Shown: positions 22,601 to 33,567, numbered from the stretch's first letter. The stretch is DNA of 64,000 nt from Achatina immaculata (GCA_009760885.1 CM019696.1:41648221-41712220); one strand, 5' to 3'. Made by a program: numbers and translations. Notes: generated from the letters alone by a model not told the origin.

Positions 22601-22797
22601 CACTAAGATGGACACCACAGGGGAGCAGAAGTAAGGGTAGACCAAAAGAGACATGGAGAAAAACAACAGAAAGGATGTTGAGCAATAGAGGGCTCACCTG
22701 GGCAAGAGCAGAAAAAAGGCGAAAGATAGGCATTTGTGGAAAACCCTTGCGGAAGCCCCATGTGCCCTGGGCACTTAAGGTTCAGAGAGAGAGAGAG
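19601..22797 (+). mobile_element. LINE family F3, full-length or nearly so
   Basis: A 3197-bp insertion defined exactly by a 13-bp target duplication and by the empty site in copy C. It has a 200-bp leader whose first 65 bases recur in the rearranged fragments at 17279-17345 and 37132-37198, then a single long frame, then a GA-dinucleotide tail (22785-22797). One leader, one ORF with an APE-type endonuclease and RT, a GH...RGRP C-terminus and a microsatellite tail fit an RTE-like LINE. It arrived after the A/C copies separated, or is polymorphic between haplotypes. Confidence 0.93.
19801..22797 (+). pseudogene. F3 LINE polyprotein (endonuclease-RT) with one stop and a late frameshift
   Basis: From the ATG at 19801 the frame runs 649 codons to TAG at 21748-21750, then continues in the same frame past 22700; the stop follows FIDFEKAFDSVNRDAL. 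Endonuclease motifs: GSWNVRTL (residues 29-36), Glu61 in QEARW, GDFNA (169-173), IDH (238-240), SDH (264-266). After the stop come GVKQGCVLSPTLF and the RT box DFADD (residues 736-739). C-terminus: WRWLGHVLRM and RSKGRPKETWRKT. The truncated copy at 23333-23536 ends RLWKTLAEAHCALGT-stop. Here a shift near 22710-22730 instead carries the frame through the GA tail into flanking DNA. The TAG is probably a mutated Trp codon. All catalytic residues I can see are kept. Confidence 0.9.
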
Positions 22798-22810
22798 ATT
22801 TATAGAAAAC
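22798..22810 (+). repeat. Right 13-bp target-site duplication of F3 LINE
   Basis: Second copy of atttatagaaaac, directly after the GA tail. The sequence that follows is collinear with copy C from 39459. Confidence 0.93.
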
Positions 22811-22909
22811 ATCCACTTTCGTTTTCTATCTTGAAAGAAAAAGAAATTTATAGAATGAAAAAGGTAAATGCAACGGTCAATACTTTTATAATCCCGTGAG
22901 CTTTACCCA

Positions 22910-23200
22910 TCATAGCGTTTATGTTAACGTGAAAGGTATATTTATTTTTCACTTGTAAACATGTATTATCTCGCTCTTACCAACGTAAGACAGTCGGAAT
23001 TTTGAAAAAAAAAAGGAGGGGAAGGCAGGGATAATTATCTCTACTTTTAAAAGTCAGAATATCTAGAGAGAAATGAAAAATCTGAAAGAAAAAAACGAAT
23101 TTCACTTTCAAGTCGCTGTAATCTTTCCAATATTTTTTCGCCAGTGTTTTGTACACCATCTTTATCATGATGATGATGACGATGATGATGGCACTAGTGA
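22910..23200 (+). repeat. Dispersed repeat family Z, copy 1
   Basis: Shares tttatgttaacgtgaaaggt, ttcacttgtaa, gtaagac and related blocks in the same order with 25427-25625 and with the C-block copies 39560-39840 and 42180-42460. The 25427 copy is preceded by a tRNA-like head, so the family may be a SINE. It ends near an ATG/ATC microsatellite (23167-23190). Confidence 0.65.
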
Positions 23201-23299
23201 TAATAAATTTACAGCCTATGCTATGAATTTTTTCATTAATTCAAAAATTATTGTTGATATTTTTAAAAATTAATGATCGGACATAACATTTACTTACCA

Positions 23300-23572
23300 C
23301 CTCTCTCTCTCTCTCTCTCTCTTCTCTGAACCTTAAGTGCCCAGAGCACAGTGGGCTTCCGCAAGGGTTTTCCACAAACGCCTGTCCTTTGTCTTTTTTC
23401 CGCTCTTACTCAACATCCTCTCTGTTGTTCTTCTCCACGTCTCCTTTGGTCTATCCTTACTTCTGTTCCCCTGTGGTGTCCATCTTAGTGCTGTTTTTGG
23501 TAGTGAGTTGTCAGTCAATCGGAGCACGTGTCCCAACCATTGCCAGCGTCTTTCCTCAATAATTGCTGTACA
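23300..23572 (-). mobile_element. LINE family F3, 5'-truncated copy (copy A)
   Basis: The minus strand reads RWLGHVLRLTDNSLP, ALRWTPQGNRSKDRPKETW and RLWKTLAEAHCALGT-stop, and then the GA tail (CT on plus, 23300-23322). Near-duplicate flanks (catttactta on the left, catattactta on the right) may be its target duplication. The same copy is at 39947-40229. It shows the normal C-terminal end of F3. Confidence 0.85.
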
Positions 23573-24504
23573 TATTACTTAACATAGCAGATTTTAAAAC
23601 ATTAAGTATTACTTTGAGAATTGAGGTGGGGCGGCAAGATATGCTACTGCACGGGTAGTGAAAATTCTTACCGCAAGCCCGGGTTATATCATCTATGAAC
23701 GAGTAAGTGAGTGACGTACTCACTTTATGATTTCACAGTATAGTGACCCTATTCCCCTACTTTCTCCCCAGTTACATTTTACTATCACCACAGGAAAACA
23801 GTAATGACATAGGAACAAAAGACAAACTTCCACGTGTTATTACTACTGAAAATCCGGTGACATGTAACTCTTGGGCAATAAACCAACACATTTCTCACGT
23901 GCACACACAGACAACCTCAACCTCGCTAACCACTCTGAGACAATGTGAAGGATTCAGCCCGACAGACCTAGAAAATTGTGACTTTAGATGTAAGGAAGAA
24001 AACTTTAGAATACAGCAATATTCTTTTGAGAAACCACAACTTTGCCCCCGCCCCTGACCTTCAAGCTGGTCAACCTTGACACACTTCCAATACAACACAA
24101 TATGCTCACTGCCCCATTTTAGAACTCAGTTTTTGAAACTGTGCAAACGTTTTAACTTGTACTTGTACGAACTCCCTGTAACTGCGAGCTGTTGTTCTTC
24201 GCAGCCGATGCTGTAGAGATGTTGAGGCACAGCATGGTATCAGCGTGGGAGCGTGTTACGGCGGCTACTTTTTCAGTCCCGGAGTACAGCTAAAAAGCAG
24301 GGGGTGTGCAGTGCTTCTTTAGCAGATTCCACCACCATGGGTACTACGGGGATCCCTGCCCCGTTAGCCAGGCTATGCTTGTTACTGGGGGAACCACGGA
24401 GAGGTGGGACAAGGTCAGCTATGGGTGACTAACCCTGACATATCAGTTATGGGTCGCTGATTACCTTATTAGGTGTCTTCACCCTCTGTAAATGTTTTAA
24501 ATTC
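23573..24504. other. Unassigned part of block A
   Basis: No protein similarity was recognised. 24180-24400 is G+C-rich and could be part of a LINE leader, but it has no match elsewhere outside copy C. Confidence 0.4.
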
Positions 24505-24730
24505 ACCACACTTCTCTCTCTCTCTCTCAGCCTTAAGTGCCAAAGGCACATGGCGCTTTCCACAAACGCCTGTCCTCTGTTCTTGCCCAGGTGAGAAAAT
24601 ACCATCTCCGTTGTTCTTCTCCGTGTCTACCCTTTGGTCTACCCTTAATCCTGTGGTGTCCATCTCAGTGCTATTTTTTTTTTTTTTGGTTGTGAGTCGT
24701 CAGCCATCCGGAGCACGTGTCCCAACTTCA
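24505..24730 (-). mobile_element. LINE family F3, short rearranged 3' fragment (copy A)
   Basis: Has the GA-type tail (24508-24528 as CT), the ccttaagtgcc and ttccacaaacgcctgtcc blocks of the F3 end, and tcatccggagcacgtgtccca-like sequence, with internal deletions. The matching piece is at 41184-41410. Confidence 0.75.
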
Positions 24731-25021
24731 TATGGTCACTATTATTTATTATTGTGCCACTTGGTCAGTCGTATTAAATATTTTTCCTCTTAGATCTCCC
24801 ACCTTTTTTTTAACCATGATTTTTCGGTGATCGTCTGATACTCCAACGTCTTCTCACGAAATGTCCAAAGAAAATGGCCTTTTTTGTAAGGTTCAGTTTT
24901 ATCCTTCAAAAACGTGTACTTTTCTGGGCATCCCTAGGCAGTCTCCTTCACCATAACAAATCTTTACTACTTTCAATTTCTGTTATATCTATTCAAAATT
25001 CCACGTGAAGTAACCCTGGAG

Positions 25022-25041
25022 AGATATATATATATATATAT
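25022..25041 (+). repeat. TA dinucleotide run, short allele
   Basis: About 20 bases of alternating at. The equivalent site in copy C (41706-41797) has about 92 bases. Confidence 0.9.
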
Positions 25042-25365
25042 TCTCAATTTTTTTGTAACATGTACCCTTTTCACAGAATGTCATTTCTCTTCATGCCCCA
25101 CTCACCATTCCCCCAACGACTGTCTCAAAAAATATTCATATAAAATTCCAACAACAGTTGGAGTCTGTTAATCTGCTCTTTGTCGCAGACTCATAAGACT
25201 GTCGAGCAAATTTTAAGCTTCTAGTATAAATGGTGCACTGCATGTATTTGAAAATATATAAATCAGAACAATAAACATTGAAATACTTGTTTTTTAAAAT
25301 GGTGGTTTCAAAATGTCTGAATTTATAAGTAACAACTGTATCCTTAGTATTAATATTACGCGTGC

Positions 25366-25625
25366 TGCGGTGAAGTAGCGGTTAGCGCACTTGCCTGGTT
25401 TAATTTCACACTCAGTCGAAAGTTTATGTTAACGTGAAAGGTCTCTCATTGCGTGTCTTTTTTACTTCTTATATTTCACTTGTAATGTGTGGTCTCACGC
25501 TCCTAACAATGTAAGACGCTGGAATGTTTAAAAATGATGTTTATTTTAAAGTCTAGACACTTACACATTTTTAAATCTAGAGACATATTTCTAAAAGCTT
25601 CAAAATCAAATTCAACTAATCGCAA
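25366..25625 (+). repeat. Dispersed repeat family Z with tRNA-like head
   Basis: Begins with tgctgcggtgaagtagcggt and tagcgcacttgcctgg, which resembles a tRNA A-box region, then continues with tttatgttaacgtgaaaggt and further blocks shared with 22910-23200. No clean B-box was found. The sequence breaks at about 25625 relative to copy C, where it continues for longer. Confidence 0.5.
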
Positions 25626-25699
25626 CTGACGTTTTCACTTAGGGTTAGTGGAGGCTTCATTTGTCCATTTTTTTCTTGGTTTACTTACTTGTTTGTTTT

Positions 25700-25975
25700 A
25701 TAATTGGTTTGGATGATGAGGAAAGTTAGACAACTTGGTAATCACTGGACATATCATGAGAAGACAGAAGTTAGAGAACTTGGTAATCACTGGACAAGTC
25801 ATGAGAAGACAGGAGTTAGAGAATTTAGTCTACATCAAAAGCCTCAGGAGAAAAAGAAGTAGAGAAAGACCAATGGAAAAAAAAAAAAATCTCAAACTGC
25901 TGACTCACACAAAAGGCACCACAAAAGGGAGCACTTCAGTTGACTGCCAACACCAAGGACAACACACTGAAACAT
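25700..25975 (+). pseudogene. F4-like LINE C-terminal fragment with internal repeat
   Basis: The frame at 25735-25977 contains two tandem copies of a motif like VITGHIMRRQKLENL, followed by a basic segment. This is the F4 C-terminal region (compare HVMRRQKLENLV at 58620-58665 and FTGHAMRRGGIENI at 13230-13270). A local duplication of about 51 bp created the doubled motif. A weaker fragment of the same sequence lies at 42975-43030. Confidence 0.65.
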
Positions 25976-26536
25976 GACATAAAATGATACAAAAGTCAAA
26001 TTTTTTTCTATTACAAAGGCTATTTCTTCATGATTTCCTTCAAAGTTTCTGAACAATGAAATCATCATTAAGCCTGGCCACTCCCAGAATCCAAATAATA
26101 TAGGTTTCAAATTTCTCCATTCCTCCAGGTTTAGACTCTGTACTTTTACTTCTCACCTCATTTTTGTTTTTGAAGCAGTGTGGAATTTCATAGTCTGGTG
26201 CCAAAGATTCCTAAAGTATAAACATAAATGTTTATAGCAATATCTTAATGTCTGCAGTATCTAGCCACATCTACCTGCCGCAGTCATTAAGATAACACTA
26301 CGATACCAGAATCGATACTGGGTTAGTGCACAGTTATTTTCCAAATGCACTGTAGAAAGAGTGAGGAAAGCTGGCAGAAACAAGAATGGCAGAAAGCAAG
26401 ATGAACACATACAAATGAACAACATATAACAAACCAATATTTCGGCAAAAGCCTTTTACAAGGATCACATACAAAAACAATACAACAGATAAAAACATGA
26501 AAATTAGATGAAAAATTTACACGTGGCATTGTTTAA

Positions 26537-26973
26537 CAAATAAATAAGATTTTTAAGGGCATGCATCTTTCCCATCGCAACATATGCCTGTGAGACCTGG
26601 ACACTTAACAAAACAGCTGAGAAACACATAAATGCCTTTGAATGTAAATGCTACAGAAGAGTTCTCCAAATATCGTGGACACAAAAAAGAACAAATATAT
26701 CTATACTACAAGAGCTTAATATTCAAGAAGGCTGGCTAGTAAAGAGGATTAAAGAGAGAAAACTTAAATATTTTGGACACATTACACGTCATGATAATTT
26801 AGAGAAGACCATATTGGAAGGATACATAATGGGAAAAAGAAAGAGAGGAAGACCAAAACGAAGATGGCTGCAAGACATCACTGACGATCTGCAAATGGAT
26901 GCCGCAGCAGCAGGCCATCTTGCTCACAACCGAGAGGCAAAGTTCTGCAGGGAACATGCAAATGAATGAATGA
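26537..26973 (+). mobile_element. LINE family F2, 5'-truncated copy with 9-bp TSD
   Basis: attgtttaa flanks the element at 26528-26536 and 26974-26982. The insert reads, without stops from 26543, FLRACIFPIATYACETWTL, RVLQISWTQKRTN, KLKYFGHITRHDN, KRKRGRPKRRWLQDI and DDLQMDAAAAGHLAHN, with a stop and the AATG tail at about 26955-26973. It lies between the two large duplicated blocks and is not doubled. Confidence 0.88.
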
Positions 26974-26982
26974 ATTGTTTAA

Positions 26983-27486
26983 TACATTAACACATTTAAT
27001 TTAATTAATATATATAATCCATTAGGAAGCTATCATCCAGGAAGAGACGTGTTGTAAAAATCTAACTAGGAAAAGTAATTTCTGATCAGGAATGTCGGGA
27101 TGTGGTAGAATATTATATACTGGTAGAAAAATGAGCAGACATTTCTCCTTGACCAAGATCAGCAGTTCTTTTTTGAGAGTGACCCTAAACCAGTAACGGT
27201 AACTGACTGACAACTGACTCACGTAAATATTATTTCAACACTTACAATGAACTGAAGAAAAAGATGTGAAGAATTATAATAACTTGTAGTGTATTCACAC
27301 AATTAAATGTCTTTCATAACATTTGTTACAAACACAAAGGGAAAAATACATTGATTCTGTTTTCAAATATAAATTTCTATTAAACAATTGTTACATTTAT
27401 CATGAAAAAATGTGATATAGTCTCAAATGCTGATTATTAATAATTATGATCCAAAAAAGTAATGATTAACATTTATGATCCAAATT
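26983..27486. other. Unassigned A/T-rich spacer
   Basis: No coding or repeat structure was recognised. Part of the 2.2-kb stretch between the duplicated blocks. Confidence 0.5.
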
Positions 27487-27755
27487 ATAATAATATAAAG
27501 GTAAAGGTAATCCTGTCATGCCATAGAGGCACATAGGGATATGGTGTTAGTGCCCATATTTTCCTTGACCTGTCAGCACACTATAGGGGGATATTGTCAG
27601 TATCACGCCCGGCTGCCTTTCCTTTCCCAACTCCGGAAGAAGTCGGGTACCCATTTCTACAGCTGGGTGACTGGGGTGCCTCTGGCCGCATTCGAACTTA
27701 TGAACTTCGCCATGAGAGGCCAGTGCACTAAACACTTCGCCGCTCAGACACCCAC
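27487..27755 (-). repeat. tRNA-derived SINE, longest copy of its family
   Basis: On the minus strand it starts with a tRNA-like head: TCTGAGCGGCGAAGTGTTTAG (A-box region, plus about 27725-27747) and AGTTCGAATGC (B-box-like, plus about 27688-27698). The body follows (tgacaggtcaagga, gggcactaac, ggcatgacaggatta) and ends in a taccttta repeat at 27487-27500. Shorter relatives without the head are at 12360-12545, 30124-30310 and 31984-32171. The head resembles class-II tRNAs (Leu/Ser), but this is only a suggestion. Confidence 0.7.
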
Positions 27756-28174
27756 ATATATATTCTTGATAAATTTATGCAAAAATTATAAGTTATGGCT
27801 ATGAGTTATGTGTAAAGAATGTAACATGAATCAAGGTGGTTATATTTGTGTATAAATAATTCATACAATAATCATATGTTTATGTCACCCATAAAAAAAA
27901 ACAACAACAAAATATACACAAAATGGTCCTATGGTATCTGTCAATTTATCAAAGCTTTCATCCAGGCTGATATTAACATTATGATGTGATAGCTGTTTAA
28001 ATTGTTGTAAATGCTAAAAATAGTATCACATCATTTATTGTTAAAACACGACAGTCATAATGAATGATAACAAAGAGTGTTTGTGTGTCACAGGTGTTAT
28101 CTGGCAGTCTACTCACTTCTTAACTTTCACCAACAGTGAACTTTAACCTACACAATGCTGTTTTTATGTCCCCT

Positions 28175-28679
28175 TTAGAGTTTCACGTAGTCGACCTCTT
28201 TTTTTTTTTTTTCTGTTGTGTTCCACTTGATAGCTTGTTTTGGGATTCCCTGATTGTTTCTTCTCATCATGTGACCAACATATGTCCATTTTCTTTTTCT
28301 GATCACCCATGAGACAGGTTCTTGTTTGCTTATCCGTCTTATCTCTGCGTTGTTCTTGAATTCGTTCCACTGTATACCGACTATTTTCCTTAAGCATTTC
28401 TCTTCAAAAGAGTCTAATTTCTTGTCTATTTCTTTAGCTGTTTTCCAGCTTTCACATGCATAAATGAGGGTGGATATTACATTTGAATTGAATAATCTTA
28501 ACCTGGTTTTTGTGAATATAAATTTTTGAATGGCATATGTTCTCAAGAATCTTGAAGGTCAATGATGCTTTTGCAATTCGAATTTTAACTTCCTTTCTGG
28601 TGTCACCATCCTGGTCTATGTAGCTGCCGAGATATGCAAATCGTTTACTTCTTCAGCAGCTGTTCCCTCTATGCATATT
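28175..28679 (-). mobile_element. LINE family F1 fragment (copy B)
   Basis: Same fragment as 10415-10920. The 123-codon frame at 28175-28546 is identical in protein sequence to copy A. Confidence 0.8.
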
Positions 28680-29385
28680 TGATAATATTTTTATGATATC
28701 TGATACAGAGCTGTATTTCTGCACTGCCTGTTGAAAGTGCTTATATCCTGCGGTGTCTCTGCTGTTCGATTGAGTGTGGTGCGAATAGAAACACAAATGT
28801 GTCAAATAAGCAACAGTGTTGTCACTGCTTTCAAGAAGGAGGTTGGTTCTGTGTGTCAAGTTACTAAGTTTAGAGCTATGGCACCACTGTGAGCTGTGAA
28901 CTTCGTATGGACAGTGTTGATGGTTCTTACTTATGTCTATTTGGCCAATGGTAAACTGCGATGGACTTTGTGTGTCCTGATTTGGCTTGGCGCCTTAGCT
29001 ATGAAGTTCACACCATGAGCAACGCTGACTATTTTCACATTTGAACTGTTGTAGTTCCTGAAATGGTGCTCTCACTGGGTGGCTCATCATCAAGGACTGA
29101 TGTGAAGGACCATCGATGAACATTTTGTGTGATATTCACTGGCACAGGCAGTGCAGCAATTATGAATTCTGAATATAAACACAGAAACATGAATATAAAG
29201 AAGAATAATTCCTAACTGTCTTCACAGAACTTTGAAATCTAATCTCTGGTAAGGATAAATACTTAAATCCCATCTTTGATTATGGCAGCAAGTCGGATGA
29301 CACCACCACTGTAGCCACCATGACGGATAGCCAATGAGACTGCTGTTTGTGGGTGATAAGAAGAAAAAAACATTACCTATTTAGT

Positions 29386-29416
29386 TATCATCATTATCAT
29401 CATCATCATCATCATT
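29386..29416 (+). repeat. ATC/TCA microsatellite, middle allele
   Basis: About six bases longer than the run at 11628-11652. Confidence 0.85.
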
Positions 29417-29881
29417 ACTGAACTCCAGACAAATCTCTGATCTCCTTTCAGCATTCAGCAACTGATGACACCAGTTTTATGCTGACTCACAGTTCTCTTT
29501 GTAAAACAAGACAAACAAATACAACAAAGTCTAGTGTGATCAAAATTCAGGCCACGGACGCCAATACTTTGGAAAAGTTTCATATCTTTGTGGTAGCTAT
29601 GTCATTTCAATGCAAAAGAATTTGTATTTTAAAGAAAATGTGGGTAACCTTTAATGAATAAACACTACACTATGCTAAAAAAAATACACAGTACAGACTT
29701 GGTGAATTTTCAAACTGACAATAATGTAATTATATTTTTAAATGTGAAAAATGTTCCTTCATCCATGCAGGATTTGCCGAAACATCAGATGTTAAACATT
29801 CCACAGTGGAAAAAAAAACAAAAACATTGAGATTTTGTCATGGACTCCTGGTCCGTATACCACCAATTGGGAAACACTGTC

Positions 29882-30078
29882 CTAGGCTAATGAAGTCACA
29901 TAATGATGAAGGAAGTACTTCTATGTTAGCCAGGCATCTCTTATGCCACTGTAGTCACATAACGATGAAGCAAGTACTTCTATGTTGGTCAAGCATCTTC
30001 TAGGCTACTGTAGTCACATAATGATGAAGCAAGTACCTCTATGTTAGTCAGGCATCTCCTAGGCTATTAAAGTCACAT
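29882..30078 (+). repeat. ~60-bp tandem repeat, three copies (B)
   Basis: Counterpart of 12117-12313, unchanged in unit number. Confidence 0.85.
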
Positions 30079-30123
30079 CTATTTCATACATACTGTAACT
30101 GGTCCTTGACATAAGCTGTAAAA

Positions 30124-30310
30124 AAAGTAAAGTAATCCTGTTGTGCCATGGAGACATGATGTTAGTGCCCATATTTTTCTTGACCTGTCAGGGTGATGTG
30201 GTCAGCATAACACCTTTCTTCCCTGCCTCTAGATCAAGCCAGGTACACATTTCTACAGCCTGGGTGACTGGTGTGCCTCCAGCCATATTTAAACCATCAA
30301 CTTTCAACTT
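30124..30310 (-). repeat. SINE-family fragment (B)
   Basis: Counterpart of 12360-12545, with one substitution that alters ggaggc to ggagac. Confidence 0.75.
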
Positions 30311-30669
30311 GAAAAACTACCATATACTGTATCTTTAATGTATGTCAGCTGTACTTCTGTCTATGCTAGTTGCTCCCTAAATGCACATTAGCTGACCATC
30401 GGTGTATGTTAGTAGGCCATAAAAATAATCTATTCTGGGATGTGTTGCATCTTCATTTTGACAAAAATGATCATTTGCAAATAAATAATTCAGAATGACC
30501 AAATTCAATATCACAAATACAATTTTAAAAACTATGACACTGATAAATATATCTTGAACTGATAATCTGTTGAATGTGCCTCACATATTTTATAGCACTC
30601 AAGCTAGCAACAAATCCTAGGCTTGGCTCCTTCATCAGACTAGACCTGTAAGCTGTGTACAAATGCTGA

Positions 30670-30940
30670 TTGAGAAGTAGTAGTAGAAGTATAATAGGCC
30701 AAGCAAAGACTGCATTTCAGAGAATGAGAAACATATTAGCTAACACATCTTTATCAATGAATGTTAGAAAACGAGTCCTAAAATGCTATATTGAACCTAT
30801 CTTGTTATATGGAAGTGAATCATGGACAATATGCAAGTCTGCACAAAAATCATTGGAAGCAGCAGAAATGTGGTTTATTAGAAGAATGTTGCGAATCCCC
30901 TGGACAGCAAAAATAACTAATGAAGAATGTATGAGAAGAG
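30670..30940 (+). pseudogene. LINE family F4 fragment cut by the duplication junction (B)
   Basis: Identical to 12905-13175 up to the codons for NEECMRR, after which sequence from the start of the duplicated unit follows. The GH...RGRP end, stop and AGT tail are absent here and present only in the second unit. Confidence 0.88.
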
Positions 30941-31234
30941 AAGGACTGATGTGAAGGACCATCGATGAACATTTTGTGTGATATTCACTGACACAGGCAG
31001 TGCAGCAATTATGAATTCTGAATATAAACACAGAAACATGAATATAAAGAAGAATAATTCCTAACTGTCTTCACAGAACTTTGAAATCTAATCTCTGGTA
31101 AGGATAAATACTTAAATCCCATCTTTGATTATGGCAGCAAGTCGGATGACACCACCACTGTAGCCACCATGACGGATAGCCAATGAGACTGCTGTTTGTG
31201 GGTGATAATAAGAAAAAAACATTACCTATTTAGT

Positions 31235-31244
31235 TATCATCATT

Positions 31245-31276
<32 letters not shown>

Positions 31277-31278
31277 TA
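31235..31278 (+). repeat. ATC/TCA microsatellite, long allele
   Basis: The longest of the three copies of this run, about 18 bases longer than in copy A. Confidence 0.85.
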
Positions 31279-31742
31279 CTGAACTCCAGACAAATCTCTG
31301 ATCTCCTTTCAGCATTCAGCAACTGATGACACCAGTTTTATGCTGACTCACAGTTCTCTTTGTAAAACAAGACAAACAAATACAACAAAGTCTAGTGTGA
31401 TCAAAATTCAGGCCACGGACGCCAATACTTTGGAAAAGTTTCATATCTTTGTGGTAGCTATGTCATTTCAATGCAAAAGAATTTGTATTTTAAAGAAAAT
31501 GTGGGTAACCTTTAATGAATAAACACTACACTATGCTAAAAAAAATACACAGTACAGACTTGGTGAATTTTCAAACTGACAATAATGTAATTATATTTTT
31601 AAATGTGAAAAATGTTCCTTCATCCATGCAGGATTTGCCGAAACATCAGATGTTAAACATTCCACAGTGGAAAAAAAAACAAAAAACATTGAGATTTTGT
31701 CATGGACTCCTGGTCCGTATACCACCAATTGGGAAACACTGT

Positions 31743-31940
31743 CCTAGGCTAATGAAGTCACATAATGATGAAGGAAGTACTTCTATGTTAGCCAGGCATC
31801 TCTTATGCCACTGTAGTCACATAACGATGAAGCAAGTACTTCTATGTTGGTCAAGCATCTTCTAGGCTACTGTAGTCACATAATGATGAAGCAAGTACCT
31901 CTATGTTAGTCAGGCATCTCCTAGGCTATTAAAGTCACAT
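31743..31940 (+). repeat. ~60-bp tandem repeat, three copies (C)
   Basis: Counterpart of 12117-12313. Confidence 0.85.
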
Positions 31941-31983
31941 CTATTTCATACATACTGTAACTGGTCCTTGACATAAGCTGTAA

Positions 31984-32171
31984 AAAAGTAAAGTAATCCT
32001 GTTGTGCCATGGAGACATGATGTTAGTGCCCATATTTTTCTTGACCTGTCAGGGTGATGTGGTCAGCATAACACCTTTCTTCCCTGCCTCTAGATCAAGC
32101 CAGGTACACATTTCTACAGCCTGGGTGACTGGTGTGCCTCCAGCCATATTTAAACCATCAACTTTCAACTT
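31984..32171 (-). repeat. SINE-family fragment (C)
   Basis: Counterpart of 12360-12545; shares the ggagac variant with the copy at 30124. Confidence 0.75.
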
Positions 32172-32530
32172 GAAAAACTACCATATACTGTATCTTTAAT
32201 GTATGTCAGCTGTACTTCTGTCTATGCTAGTTGCTCCCTAAATGCACATTAGCTGACCATCGGTGTATGTTAGTAGGCCATAAAAATAATCTATTCTGGG
32301 ATGTGTTGCATCTTCATTTTGACAAAAATGATCATTTGCAAATAAATAATTCAGAATGACCAAATTCAATATCACAAATACAATTTTAAAAACTATGACA
32401 CTGATAAATATATCTTGAACTGATAATCTGTTGAATGTGCCTCACATATTTTATAGCACTCAAGCTAGCAACAAATCCTAGGCTTGGCTCCTTCATCAGA
32501 CTAGACCTGTAAGCTGTGTACAAATGCTGA

Positions 32531-33068
32531 TTGAGAAGTAGTAGTAGAAGTATAATAGGCCAAGCAAAGACTGCATTTCAGAGAATGAGAAACATATTAG
32601 CTAACACATCTTTATCAATGAATGTTAGAAAACGAGTCCTAAAATGCTATATTGAACCTATCTTGTTATATGGAAGTGAATCATGGACAATATGCAAGTC
32701 TGCACAAAAATCATTGGAAGCAGCAGAAATGTGGTTTATTAGAAGAATGTTGCGAATCCCCTGGACAGCAAAAATAACTAATGAAGAATGTATGAGAAGA
32801 GGTGGAGACACAAAAAAACCTTGTCAAAAAGATAAGAGAGAGACAATGTACTTTCACAGGACATGCAATGAGAAGAGGGGGCATTGAAAATATTATAACA
32901 ACAGGAAAAATAGAAGGAAGAAGATCAAGAGGAAGACCAAGAGAAATGATACTGCACAGTCTGACGGGATGGTGTGAGAGGAGATCACCAACTGAACTGA
33001 TGGCCTGCATGAAGGATCGGGTACTCTGGAGAAGGATAATAGCCAATGCCAGTCGGCACAGCACATGA
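32531..33068 (+). mobile_element. LINE family F4, 5'-truncated copy (copy C)
   Basis: Counterpart of 12905-13442, with the same frameshift near the A-run and a stop at 33066-33068. Protein changes against copy A are few (for example Asn to Lys in VK(N/K)IRERQ and Thr to Ala in ELM(T/A)CMK). Confidence 0.85.
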
Positions 33069-33536
33069 TGATGATGAGTAGAAGTAGTAGTAGTAATAGT
33101 AGTATTAGTAGTAGTATTAGTAGTAGTATTAGTTAGTAGTAGTAGTAGTTAGTAGTAGTAGTAGTTAGTAGTAGTATAGTAGTAGTAGTAGTAGTATTAG
33201 TTAGTAGTAGTAGTTGTAGTAGTAGTAGTTAGTAGTAGTAGTAGTAGTTAGTAGTAGTATTAGTTAGTAGTAGTAGTAGTATTAGTAGTAGTAGTATTAG
33301 TTAGTAGTAGTAGTAGTATTAGTAGCTGTAGTAGTATTAGTTAGTAGTTAGTAGTAGTTAGTAGTAGTAGTAGTAGTATTAGTAGTAGTAGTACTTAGTA
33401 GTAGTAGTTAGTAGTAGTAGTAGTAGAAGTAGTAGTAGTATTATGTAGTAGTAGTAGTAGTAGTTAGTAGTAGTAGTATTAGTAGTAGTAGTAGTAGTAG
33501 TTAGTAGTATAGTAGTAGTAGTAGTATTAGTTAGTT

Positions 33537-33567
<31 letters not shown>

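Larger units (their letters stand above)
10138..25675 (+). repeat. Large duplicated block, copy A
   Basis: From the gap to about 25675 this sequence is collinear with about 27900-43782. Many stretches of hundreds of bases are identical or differ by one or two percent. For example, the 123-codon frame at 10415-10786 is identical to 28175-28546, and the 154-codon frame at 15290-15754 differs from 35141-35605 by four residues. Differences specific to A are a 3.2-kb LINE at 19601-22797, a single copy of the segment that is doubled in B/C, shorter microsatellites, and absence of 1.35 kb found at 42381-43730. It could be a recent segmental duplication or an unmerged haplotype. Confidence 0.95.
29092..30940 (+). 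repeat. Internal tandem duplication, first unit (B)
   Basis: 1849 bases from aaggactgatgtgaagg to atgagaagag, repeated directly by 30941-32801. The right junction cuts the F4 LINE frame at its middle (the frame 30670-30954 ends out of family sequence). Copy A contains this segment once (11333-13176), so the doubling happened only in this block or haplotype. Confidence 0.92.
30941..32801 (+). repeat. Internal tandem duplication, second unit (C)
   Basis: Repeats 29092-30940 with very few changes, mainly a longer ATC run (31235-31278), which accounts for the 12-base length difference. The junction at 30940/30941 shows little or no shared sequence between the two ends. Confidence 0.92.
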
